Of a stretch of DNA of 64,000 bases, positions 1 to 7,702 are shown in pieces. The DNA comes from Vibrio lentus. Its GTDB lineage: Bacteria > Pseudomonadota > Gammaproteobacteria > Enterobacterales > Vibrionaceae. The stretch is from NCBI RefSeq assembly GCF_030409755.1, contig NZ_JAUFQE010000001.1, positions 1,364,001 to 1,428,000 on the forward strand, read 5' to 3'. A model generated the notes under the pieces. It was not told the origin of the DNA. It searched no databases and saw only the letters and a list, made by a program, of their open reading frames with translations. Made by a program: the position numbers and the translations under genes. How positions within the stretch are numbered: position 1 is the first letter of the stretch; every line of letters starts with the position of its first letter.

Positions 1-78
1 CTGCCTAAGTTACTTGGCCTACAGCCTTGTCACTACCAAGTGAAAGCGCCAGTAGAAGTTGAGGGTGAGTACCCTTAG
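1..78 (+). CDS. 3' end of a gene cut by the window edge, product unknown
   Basis: Reading frame 1 is open from the first base to a TAG at 76-78 and encodes 25 residues ending in VEVEGEYP. The gene begins outside the window. A strong hairpin with a T-run follows 40 bases later, which supports this being a true gene end. The short tail carries no motif I recognise, so no product is proposed. Confidence 0.5.
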   Translation: MPKLLGLQPCHYQVKAPVEVEGEYP

Positions 79-117
79 GTTATCTATTCGTTCACAAGAC
101 GACTTAGTAAATAACGT

Positions 118-163
118 CAATAAAGCCCTTCGTTTATAACAAAACGAGGGGCTTTATTTTTTA
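118..163 (+). terminator. Rho-independent terminator
   Basis: An AATAAAGCCC-TTCGTTT arm pairs with AAACGA-GGGGCTTTATT around a short loop and is followed by a T-rich run. It closes the gene ending at base 78. Confidence 0.8.
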
Positions 164-279
164 TAAGAGTCAGACAGTTACAGAAAAGAGAGCCTATTTC
201 AAAAAACGATGGATTCAGCAGGCAAGCCCCCATGATATGAAGTATGTTTAGATGACGTCAGTAGAAATGAGGCAAAGGA

Positions 280-1146
280 ATGGAATATCGACATCAATGT
301 CATGTAGGCGACCATGGGGATGCACTCAAGCATCCAGTATTGAGTGCACTGGTTAAATCATTAATGCAGCAACACTCACGCCTCAATGTTATCGACACAC
401 ACTCAGGAACAGGGTGTTACGACCTAACCACCGCGCCAAGTAATCACGCGGGTGAGTTTGCGGAAGGGGTCGGATATCTTTGGCGAAATAAGGCTTATCT
501 TCCGCCGGCATTCAGTTCTTTTATGTCGGTGCTGGAATACTACAATCCGAATCAGCTTATCTCTTTGTATCCCGGCTCTGCTGCCATCGCATATCAACAA
601 GGCCGCAGCCAAGACAGCTTCTATTTTTCAGACATTCAGCAAGACGAAGCTGACCTATTGCAAACCAACATTGAGAAGCTACAACGCGATCTTGATGTCT
701 CAAGCAAGCTCACTATTACCGCAGGCGATGGGCTTAAAGCGCTCCCTGATGATGTAGCTAAGCATGATAATCATCACCTGATCGTTATCGACCCACCCTA
801 TGAAACCGATTCTGAATATCTTGCGGTGATTGATGCCTTGGTTAAGGCGTATCAACAATCTGAGAAGGTATCTGCCTTGATTTGGTACCCACTTTATACG
901 GACGACAAGAGCTCACTGATTCTGAACCACTGTGTGACAGCGGTAAAAGATGGTTTGCTGCCAAGTCCGATTAAGTCGGAACTTCGCCTTCGAGATCCTA
1001 AGGGTGATGATCGCCTGATCGGCAGTGGCTTATTGTTGTTTAACCCACCCCAAGGCATTGCTGGAACGGTGGCTGATACTCTGGATTACTTACATAGTCA
1101 GCTCGCAACCAATGGTGAGGGTTATTGGCAAATGAGAAGTCTATAA
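280..1146 (+). CDS. rlmJ: RlmJ-family 23S rRNA adenine-N6 methyltransferase
   Basis: The protein has 288 residues, close to the 280 of E. coli RlmJ, which methylates A2030 of 23S rRNA using S-adenosylmethionine. It opens with the family signature YRHQCHVGDHGDALKH, has a SAM-site segment IDTHSGTGCY near residue 39 and the catalytic DPPYE at 171-175. The N-terminal signature differs from the usual YRH-FHAGN-ADVLKH, so this may be a divergent second copy rather than the housekeeping gene. It stands alone between terminators. The family is clear; orthology to rlmJ is less so. Confidence 0.8.
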   Translation: MEYRHQCHVGDHGDALKHPVLSALVKSLMQQHSRLNVIDTHSGTGCYDLTTAPSNHAGEFAEGVGYLWRNKAYLPPAFSSFMSVLEYYNPNQLISLYPGSAAIAYQQGRSQDSFYFSDIQQDEADLLQTNIEKLQRDLDVSSKLTITAGDGLKALPDDVAKHDNHHLIVIDPPYETDSEYLAVIDALVKAYQQSEKVSALIWYPLYTDDKSSLILNHCVTAVKDGLLPSPIKSELRLRDPKGDDRLIGSGLLLFNPPQGIAGTVADTLDYLHSQLATNGEGYWQMRSL

Positions 1147-1367
1147 ACCTGATTTATCTGGGGTTTATGATGAATTTCTAGACGCTGTTCACTAAATCAC
1201 TGTGACTATTGTGGTTTAAATTGACCAAAAGCTAACTTTTATCGATTGATTAATGGCTGTGAATCATTTAAAAATAGAATATCAATGCGCACAGGTGCAT
1301 ACTGGCTCATAAGTTAAATAATTACCCCTAATTAATATCAGATTGTGGTTTACCCCCTAAACTGCAT

Positions 1368-1400
1368 AAGGCTCGCACTAGTCACGCGAGCCTTTCTTTT
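1368..1400 (+). terminator. Rho-independent terminator
   Basis: AAGGCTCGC pairs with GCGAGCCTT around a 9-base loop, followed by TCTTTT. The T-run orientation fits plus-strand transcripts from the methyltransferase gene, 220 bases upstream. The hairpin also sits directly past the end of the converging HNH gene. Confidence 0.7.
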
Positions 1401-1415
1401 GCTTGAAGAAAATGT

Positions 1416-2237
1416 TTACAGCAATTGCTCTTCAATCTTTAGTGCTTTCTCGATGAGTTTCGCATTGAAATCTGCAGCTTCCACTGAGTAGTGCGCTTTA
1501 CGATGGCAAGTCGGACAGAGTGCAATTACATTTTCAGGGCAATCAGCGCCACCATCAGCTAACCGTGTCAGGTGATGTACTTCTAGGTAAGGACCTGACT
1601 TGGTCTCAAAAGGTGAGGGCACGCCACAACCTTCACAAATACCATTTGCCCTCTTTTTTGCGTAAAGCTTAATGGCTTCACTGCGATACTTCACATGCGT
1701 AAGTTGTTCTTTTGTGTCTGCTTGGCGTGGCGTTGAAGCTAACGCAATGTCTCGTAATTGCTTCAGAGACTTACTTTTAGTCGGCTTAGTAAGGTATGAG
1801 ACTTTTGGAGATTGAATGGTATTTCCGACACTTTGTGGGACAATATCTAGATGGAAAACTATTGCATCACGAAGTTGGTCGTTCTTGTCGGGGCGTTGCT
1901 CGATGTGATGACAGATGTAGTTGCAAACACCGACGAATCTAACAAAACCAGTAGAGACAGATTCAAATAAGAGAATCTCTTTGAGGTTGTTTTGGTGTTC
2001 AAAGATGGCCAAGTTTCCTTTAACCATTTGCATATCACCTTCTTGCCCTTCTCCTGTATATCGGAAAGTGCCGTCAGCACTAAAACCATCAGAGTAGCCA
2101 AATTCTTCACCTGCATCGCTAGTGAAGATAAACACATATGGGTGAGCCGCCGGCGTAGCGATACCGCCATATTGCTGACCTTTGTAATGACCGTGTATAT
2201 CTGCACGTCGATTGTAAACCTGTCCTACATTGAACAA
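1416..2237 (-). CDS. HNH endonuclease with SRA-like N-terminal domain, probable modification-dependent nuclease
   Basis: The C-terminal third is a classic zinc-bound HNH nuclease: C201-x2-C204, catalytic HH at 221-222, N238, C242-x2-C245 and H249. The N-terminal ~140 residues contain VYNRRADIHG, a glycine-rich GGIATPAAHPY segment and GYSDGF followed by YTGEGQEGDM. This resembles the SRA/YDG-like readers fused to HNH in type IV restriction enzymes that cut modified DNA. No methyltransferase or other restriction gene is adjacent, as expected for a solitary type IV enzyme. The nuclease call is firm; the modified-base specificity is inferred from domain order. Confidence 0.75.
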   Translation of the reverse strand: MFNVGQVYNRRADIHGHYKGQQYGGIATPAAHPYVFIFTSDAGEEFGYSDGFSADGTFRYTGEGQEGDMQMVKGNLAIFEHQNNLKEILLFESVSTGFVRFVGVCNYICHHIEQRPDKNDQLRDAIVFHLDIVPQSVGNTIQSPKVSYLTKPTKSKSLKQLRDIALASTPRQADTKEQLTHVKYRSEAIKLYAKKRANGICEGCGVPSPFETKSGPYLEVHHLTRLADGGADCPENVIALCPTCHRKAHYSVEAADFNAKLIEKALKIEEQLL

Positions 2238-2397
2238 TGGAGAGTCCTCTATTTATCCGTTTAAATCGGAATTGTTATTGATGTTTTTATAATTTAAATT
2301 TCATGTAAAGTTCAAATATAACAGTGGTTTAAGTGAAAATATGCAAGTGGATTTTCGAGTGTGAAAAGGTATCGGTTCGGTCACGTTTCTAAAGAGG

Positions 2398-2424
2398 CAA
2401 GCCTGCAGGACTCATGCAGGCTTG
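2398..2424 (-). terminator. Hairpin terminator after the old yellow enzyme gene
   Basis: A perfect 10-bp stem, CAAGCCTGCA with TGCAGGCTTG around a 7-base loop. On the minus strand it follows the stop at 2447 and is trailed by CCTCTTT, a weak T-run. Confidence 0.6.
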
Positions 2425-2446
2425 GTGTTTGTTTAATGCTTTATCA

Positions 2447-3535
2447 CTACAACGCTGGGTAATCGGTATAGCCTTTGTCGTTACCGCCGAACAGAGTCGC
2501 GCTATCAAGATCGGATAGCTCGCTGCCGTTTTGTAGGCGTGATACGAGATCTGGGTTTGCTACAAATGGGCGACCAAATGCGACAAGGTCAGCGTAGCCT
2601 TTGCTTAACACTTCTTCGGCGCGTTCTGGTGTGTAGCTGCCAGCGACGATGATTGTGTTAGAGAATAGTTCTCTTAGCTCGACACGGAAGCTTTCAGGGA
2701 TAACCGGCGCGTCATCCCAGTCTGCTTCTGATAGGTGCAAGTAAGCGATATCACGTGCTTGCAGCGCCTTTGATGCCTCTAGAATCGTTGGCACAATGTC
2801 TGGGCAGTTCATGTCTTTGAAGGTGATGAACGGAGCTAAACGAACACCCACCTTATCGGCACCAATCGCTTCAATTACCGCATCCACGACTTCAATTAGA
2901 AAACGAAGTCGGTTCTCGCGGCTACCACCGTAGTTGTCGGTGCGCTTGTTCGAATTAGTTCTTAGGAATTGATCGATAAGGTAGCCATTACCACCGTGGA
3001 TTTCCACGCCATTGAACCCTGCCTCGACCGCTTTCTTCGCTGACTTAGCAAAATCTTGAACCACACGATCGATATCAGTTTGGGTCATTTCTCTTGGTTG
3101 AATGCAATCCACCATGTTGCCGTTTCCATTCTCATCAGAAATCCAAACTTGAGTTTCTACCGGAGCCAGTGCCGAAGGCGCGATTGGCAGTTCACCTTTT
3201 TGGAAGGTTGGATGAGACACGCGTCCCACATGCCATAGTTGGCAGAATATCGCTGCGCCTTGTTCTTTAGCGGCAGAGGTGACACCTTGCCAGCCTTTCA
3301 CTTGTTCGCTTGTGTAAACACCGGGAGTGAATGAGTACCCTTGAGAGTCATCTGAGATTTGTGTCGCTTCAGTGATGATGAGCCCTGCACTGGCACGTTG
3401 TTGGTAGTAAGTTGCCATCATTTCATTTGGCACGTTTCCAGGTTGGCTTGTACGAGCGCGCGTCATGGGCGCCATAACCACACGGTTTTGTAGTTCTAGA
3501 TCTTTGAGTTCTGTTGTTTCGAATAATTTGTTCAT
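2447..3535 (-). CDS. nemA: Old yellow enzyme family NADH:flavin oxidoreductase (NemA-like)
   Basis: The 362-residue FMN enzyme belongs to the old yellow enzyme family, which reduces activated alkenes, N-ethylmaleimide and nitro compounds with NAD(P)H. Signatures are NRVVMAPMTRARTSQPG at the N-terminus, the FMN-contacting QLWHVGR, the substrate-binding H-x2-N in IHGGNGYLIDQFLR, and NYGGSRENRLRF. It is the last gene of a minus-strand set with an MFS exporter 59 bases upstream and an SDR before that, opposite a LysR regulator. The context suggests detoxification of electrophiles. The true substrate is unknown. Confidence 0.85.
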   Translation of the reverse strand: MNKLFETTELKDLELQNRVVMAPMTRARTSQPGNVPNEMMATYYQQRASAGLIITEATQISDDSQGYSFTPGVYTSEQVKGWQGVTSAAKEQGAAIFCQLWHVGRVSHPTFQKGELPIAPSALAPVETQVWISDENGNGNMVDCIQPREMTQTDIDRVVQDFAKSAKKAVEAGFNGVEIHGGNGYLIDQFLRTNSNKRTDNYGGSRENRLRFLIEVVDAVIEAIGADKVGVRLAPFITFKDMNCPDIVPTILEASKALQARDIAYLHLSEADWDDAPVIPESFRVELRELFSNTIIVAGSYTPERAEEVLSKGYADLVAFGRPFVANPDLVSRLQNGSELSDLDSATLFGGNDKGYTDYPAL

Positions 3536-3594
3536 GGTTATTACCTTGTTTTAATGCTGTGATCTTTCGTTTTGTATTGGGGCGATAAGTCGCG

Positions 3595-4803
3595 TTATTT
3601 GCTTTCTGCTGGGCTGAAGATAGAGTCGTTTTGTGGCTTTTCAGCTCGGTTGGCTTTTGCAATAAGCAACAAACCAATCACTGGGACAACAACGGCTGCG
3701 AATGGAATCATCCCTGCGCCTAGTTGGCTGTCGAGTACCATGCCGCCTAGGAAACCACCGAAAGCATTGGCTAAGTTAAAGGCTGAGATATTCGCGGTTG
3801 CTGCTAGTTCTTGGCCTTCGCCACCGTGGTTCATTACTCGAAGCTGCATAGCAGGAACGTTCGCAAATGATGCAATACCAAAGACAAATGCAGCTGCAAC
3901 GAATAGGATTTTGTTGTCTACAACAAGGCCAACCACTACTAGTGAAACGATCATCGCGATAGCCCAAAACATCGATGCTTTGCCTAAATCTTTGTCAGAA
4001 GAGCGTCCGCCCAAGGTGTTACCGATGATTAAGCCGACACCAACAATCACTAAGATCCAAGTTACTGATTCTTGACCGTAACCCGTGATGTGCATGGCGA
4101 TAGGCGCAAGGTAGCCGTAAAGCGTCATGAAGCCAGACCAAGCAAAAGCGGTGATCGCCAAGCTGATGAGAAGCATTGGATTTTTGAATGCCAACAGCTG
4201 AGTTTTGATGTCTTTCGCTTCGCTGTGACCTGAAGATTTTATTGACGTTAAGATTGAAATCATGGCGATGGTGCCAAGTGCTGCCACGGTAAAGAAAGTG
4301 GTGTGCCAACCGAATTGCAAGCTCACCCAAGTACCTGCGGGAACCCCTAGAACGTTAGCGAGTGTTAAGCCAGCGAACATCTGACCAACAGCACGACCTG
4401 CCATTTTTTCAGACACTAAATTGGTCGCGACAACTGCACCTATGCCATAGAAAGGACCTTGAACTAAGCCTGCGATAACGCGGCTTGCAAGTAGAAGTGG
4501 GTAGCTAGGAGCTAAGGCTGACAAGATATTGCCGATGATGAACAAAGCCATTAAGCCAATCAGTACCATCTTTTTGTTAAAACGTGCGAGGTAGATGGTT
4601 AAGATCGGGCCACCAATAACGATAGCCAATGCGTAAGCACTGATTAGGTATCCGGCTTGACCTTCGGTGATCGAAAGGGATGTGGCAATTTGTGGAAGGA
4701 TGCCTGCAATAACAAACTCAGCGGTGCCGATGGCAAAAGCTGCGAGTGTCAGTATCCAAACTTGGAATGGGATCTTTTCTTTATGGATCGCTTCTGATTT
4801 CAT
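3595..4803 (-). CDS. MFS transporter, DHA1-type drug/sugar efflux
   Basis: The protein has 402 residues and about twelve hydrophobic segments. It starts IPFQVWILTLAAFAIGTAEFVIAGILP, the hallmark of the AraJ/Cmr-type DHA1 efflux group that uses the proton gradient. It lies between the SDR and the NemA-like reductase on the same strand, so it probably exports a toxic or signalling compound handled by those enzymes. An octamer tandem repeat occupies the leader just upstream of its start and could affect its expression if copy number varies. The substrate cannot be read from sequence. Confidence 0.85.
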   Translation of the reverse strand: MKSEAIHKEKIPFQVWILTLAAFAIGTAEFVIAGILPQIATSLSITEGQAGYLISAYALAIVIGGPILTIYLARFNKKMVLIGLMALFIIGNILSALAPSYPLLLASRVIAGLVQGPFYGIGAVVATNLVSEKMAGRAVGQMFAGLTLANVLGVPAGTWVSLQFGWHTTFFTVAALGTIAMISILTSIKSSGHSEAKDIKTQLLAFKNPMLLISLAITAFAWSGFMTLYGYLAPIAMHITGYGQESVTWILVIVGVGLIIGNTLGGRSSDKDLGKASMFWAIAMIVSLVVVGLVVDNKILFVAAAFVFGIASFANVPAMQLRVMNHGGEGQELAATANISAFNLANAFGGFLGGMVLDSQLGAGMIPFAAVVVPVIGLLLIAKANRAEKPQNDSIFSPAESK

Positions 4804-4864
4804 AGTGAAGTACCTGTGTTAATTCTTGTTTGTTAGGACGTTTACATACACGCCCTAACGATTG

Positions 4865-4920
4865 TTCTTTGCTTCTTTGCTTCTTTGCTTCTTTGCTTCT
4901 TTGCTTCTTTGCTTCTTTGC
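4865..4920. repeat. Tandem octamer TTCTTTGC, 7 exact copies
   Basis: Seven uninterrupted copies of an 8-base unit (GCAAAGAA on the coding strand) fill the spacer between the SDR stop at 4927 and the MFS gene start at 4803. Perfect short arrays of this kind change length by slipped-strand replication. Confidence 0.95.
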
Positions 4921-4926
4921 GAAGTG

Positions 4927-5610
4927 TTAGCCGAGTAGAGCACCGCCATCGATGTCGATGATTGACCCCGTTACGTATGGGTTGTTAATTGCGAATAGAT
5001 AGCCCATTGCGATATCTTTAGCCTCTCCGACTTTGCCTGCTGGTAGGTTGTTTTTCGCGTTGTCGTACATGGTTGAACGAGCTGAGTCATCCATATTTTT
5101 GTAGGCTTCAGTCATGGTAAGGCCGGGGCTGACGGCGTTGACTCGAATCGGTGATAGCTCTTTGGCAAGCACTTTAGTTACGCTCTCTAGCGCGGCATTA
5201 ATCGCGGTTTTTACGTAAGTACCAGCAACCACTTTGCGTGACAGCATGCCCGTGGTTAGAGTGATTGAGCCGTTTGGAGTCATGTAACGTGCGGCGTGCT
5301 TGGCTACGTTTAAGCTTCCCCAAAACTTGGTATCAAATGCTGCTTTTGCGTCTGCGATAGCAACGTCTGTCACTTTTCCTGCGGGAGCGTATGAACCCGC
5401 GGTTATCACCAAGTGATCAAATGCACCGATCGATTCGAAGTATTCACAAACCGATTTCTCATTGCTGATATCAACGCCGGTGTGTCGGCTGGCAATGTGT
5501 ACTGTGTTGTCTTCGTTTCTTAATTGCATTGCTAATGCTTTGCCGATACCTGATGTTCCACCAATGATGACGAATGTGTGCTTTTCTTGGTTTGTAAGTT
5601 CGTTGTTCAT
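4927..5610 (-). CDS. Short-chain dehydrogenase/reductase
   Basis: The 227-residue protein is a compact SDR. It has the NAD(P)-binding GGTSGIGKA near residue 17, an NGSITLTTG strand, and a T-Y-x3-K type active-site segment (GTYVKTAINAALES) where a canonical YxxxK is only partly kept. It also has the RVNAVSPGLTMTEA segment and the C-terminal GSIIDIDGGALLG. It is the first gene of the SDR-MFS-NemA set and faces a LysR regulator across a 116-base divergent promoter region, so the regulator likely controls it. The substrate is unknown. Confidence 0.85.
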   Translation of the reverse strand: MNNELTNQEKHTFVIIGGTSGIGKALAMQLRNEDNTVHIASRHTGVDISNEKSVCEYFESIGAFDHLVITAGSYAPAGKVTDVAIADAKAAFDTKFWGSLNVAKHAARYMTPNGSITLTTGMLSRKVVAGTYVKTAINAALESVTKVLAKELSPIRVNAVSPGLTMTEAYKNMDDSARSTMYDNAKNNLPAGKVGEAKDIAMGYLFAINNPYVTGSIIDIDGGALLG

Positions 5611-5726
5611 GTTCTGAATTCCTGCGTGTTCTGCTGATGGTTGCCATTATATTTATTCGACTAAACTTGATAATTGGTTAAAATATAAAATCATTATTCG
5701 GATTAACTGAATGGTAGGAGAGGTGA
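5611..5726. promoter_or_regulatory. Divergent promoter region between SDR operon and LysR gene
   Basis: This very AT-rich 116-base spacer separates two start codons facing apart. Such an arrangement is where a LysR protein normally binds to control itself and its neighbour. I could not fix a single T-N11-A box with confidence. Confidence 0.55.
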
Positions 5727-6656
5727 GTGGACAAGTTTTCAGATATGGCGATGTTCGTGAGCATTGTTAAGCATCACGGGTTAGCAGCGGCGGGGCGAGA
5801 GTTAGGGCTTTCTCCTGCGACCATGACAGCAAGGCTTCAGGCACTGGAAGAGCGTTATGGTGTGAAACTGCTGAACCGAAGCACAAGACATGTGTCTTTA
5901 ACTGACTCTGGGGAGCTGTATCACAAGGCGTGTCTGGAGATATTGGATAACGTTAGCGAGGCTGAAAACCTGATTCAAAATGGCGTCAAAGAGGTTAAAG
6001 GCCCACTAAAGATTGCAGCACCTAAAGACATCGGAAAGCAGTACATCCTTCCTATTCTGTCGGAATTTTGTCAGCAGTATCCAGACGTTATTCCCTACTT
6101 GTATTTGAATGACAACCTATCGAATATCGCCGAATCAGGCATGGACATCGTGATCCGCTACGGCGAATTGGTTGATAGTAGTTTGATCTCTAGACGTTTA
6201 TCACCAAGCCGACGAGTGCTGTGCGCTTCACCAGAATATCTTGCCAAACACGGTACGCCGATCAAGCCACAAGATTTGGTTGAACATGACTGTTTGGCTA
6301 TGCTGCGTAGCAATGAAGAGCTCAAGACATGGCACTTTCAAGATCATGACATGAAGAAGGCTGTGACGGTTGTGCCGAAGCGATTTTCAGACGATGGCGA
6401 AGTGATTCGATACTGGGCATTGCAAGGAGAAGGGATTGCGTTGAAGTCGGTACTCGATGTGCAAGATGACATCAATAACCAACGCCTTGTGACGCTACTT
6501 AATGGCTACATGAAGAACTTCAACACCTCGACTTCAGTATCGAGCGCCGACTTGAATGTGGTGTATATCAGCAAGAAATATCAGCCGAAGCGTATTCGGT
6601 TGTTTTTGGATTATCTTCTTGAGAACTTCACTGGTTTGGTCGAGAGGTCAGGCTGA
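5727..6656 (+). CDS. LysR-family transcriptional regulator
   Basis: The 309-residue protein has a winged helix-turn-helix at residues 1-60 (AAAGRELGLSPATMTARLQALEERYG) followed by a periplasmic-binding-like effector domain. The start is GTG at 5727, preceded by the AGGAGAGG ribosome-binding site. Its closest subfamily by look is the CrgA/AaeR type. It is divergent from the SDR-MFS-NemA set and is its likely regulator. The effector is unknown. Confidence 0.88.
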   Translation: MDKFSDMAMFVSIVKHHGLAAAGRELGLSPATMTARLQALEERYGVKLLNRSTRHVSLTDSGELYHKACLEILDNVSEAENLIQNGVKEVKGPLKIAAPKDIGKQYILPILSEFCQQYPDVIPYLYLNDNLSNIAESGMDIVIRYGELVDSSLISRRLSPSRRVLCASPEYLAKHGTPIKPQDLVEHDCLAMLRSNEELKTWHFQDHDMKKAVTVVPKRFSDDGEVIRYWALQGEGIALKSVLDVQDDINNQRLVTLLNGYMKNFNTSTSVSSADLNVVYISKKYQPKRIRLFLDYLLENFTGLVERSG

Positions 6657-7220
6657 GAACAATTATTGTTAATTTATCAATAGTGAAGCTTCAATGCTGG
6701 CCAGCTTTGTCTGGCGGTAAATGTTTATGATGAGAGGTCTGTCAGTAAAAAGACCTCTTCATCGTAGATGACACCATTCCTCCTCTGTTCGTCACACGTT
6801 CGTACTTCATCCTTATTGAAATATATCCGCTTATCTTATCCCCTTTTGCCGCTAAAAATAGAGGTCGGAAGGAAAGATCAAGCTATCTTCTCGCAAGTTT
6901 AGGTGAGAGATTGTCCTGTTTTATAAAATTTTAATAATCAATGTGTTAGTAAGGAAGCCTTTGAGTTGTTATTTGAGTTTTTTATGATTTAAAGCTCATG
7001 TAATTATTCAGGTTTATTAATTTCCTCATCCAGAGCCTGAATAAATCACGACGTCAAAGAAACTCTCGTAGAGCTCTTTTTCTACCCAATTGGTCATTTG
7101 TTGTCTTTCTTATCTATTTAACCATCTAATATTTATCAGTTTTTTATTTTTCTTCGCCTTCCCTGTCAATGGTGTATCTCTCACAGAATTAAAATACATA
7201 AGCCAATAGTTGTGACATTG
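6657..7220. other. Gene-free stretch upstream of the three-gene unit
   Basis: No credible coding frame is seen. A hairpin at 6729-6763 has an 8-bp perfect core (AGAGGTCT with AGACCTCT) extended by GATG/CATC, but no T-run follows on either strand. The rest is AT-rich and unlike the neighbouring genes in composition. Confidence 0.5.
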
Positions 7221-7243
7221 AATTTGAGATAGATTCTCATTTG
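7221..7243 (+). promoter_or_regulatory. Fur-box-like inverted repeat upstream of the three-gene unit
   Basis: AATTTGAGA and TCTCATTT form an imperfect palindrome around TAGAT. Read on the minus strand it begins AATGAGAAT, matching about 14 of 19 positions of a Vibrio-type Fur box. It lies about 40 bases before the first start codon, in the expected promoter zone. A site for another regulator is equally possible. Confidence 0.35.
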
Positions 7244-7283
7244 GGAACATTCCCGCTAATAAATATAATAATGGAGAAATATA

Positions 7284-7688
7284 ATGAAAAACGTTCTTGG
7301 CTTCGTGACCCTTCTTGCTGCTTCTTTTGTTCACGCCGAAGACGCTATAACTTTCCCAACTCAACAAGCTACTGAGGTGAATGAGTCGATAGTCTTTCCG
7401 ACCGTTCAGCATCCAATCGCGTTAGTTGGTGGATACGAAATAGAAAATGGTATTTTGCATTCTCGCACTTACGATTGCGGAATTAATATCAGTGATCTAA
7501 ACCTATCGGCACAACTTGTCTGGGAGGGTGCGACACCGAAAGTGATGATTGTTGGGGATGACCTAATTATGTGTCGTTCACTGGCTAATAGTCCGTTTGA
7601 ATTAGACATCAACCCAGTATTGAATCAGCTTCCGAATCACGACCTATATCGTTTAGAGCTCGCGAATCATGTCATCTTGAACCGATAG
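7284..7688 (+). CDS. Small secreted protein of unknown function
   Basis: The 134-residue protein has a clear signal peptide (MKNVLGFVTLLAASFVHA, cleavage before EDAI) and a ribosome-binding site GGAGAAAT. The mature ~116 residues contain two cysteines (C67 and C94 by count), which could form a disulfide in the periplasm. No family is recognised. It is followed after 14 bases by an FAD oxidoreductase, which itself overlaps a membrane protein gene, so the three are almost certainly co-transcribed. Confidence 0.75.
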   Translation: MKNVLGFVTLLAASFVHAEDAITFPTQQATEVNESIVFPTVQHPIALVGGYEIENGILHSRTYDCGINISDLNLSAQLVWEGATPKVMIVGDDLIMCRSLANSPFELDINPVLNQLPNHDLYRLELANHVILNR

Positions 7689-7702
7689 TTTAAGGAGAAA
7701 AC

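Noticed and set aside
3572..4075. Long plus-strand frame opposite the MFS gene
   Set aside because: Antisense shadow of a clear transporter; proline- and threonine-rich translation without family features.
4865..4920. CRISPR array
   Set aside because: Units are contiguous 8-base copies without spacers, and no cas gene is present in the window.
6729..6763. Hairpin downstream of the LysR gene as a terminator
   Set aside because: The stem is good, but no T-run follows on either strand and it has a bulge; kept only as a note in the spacer.
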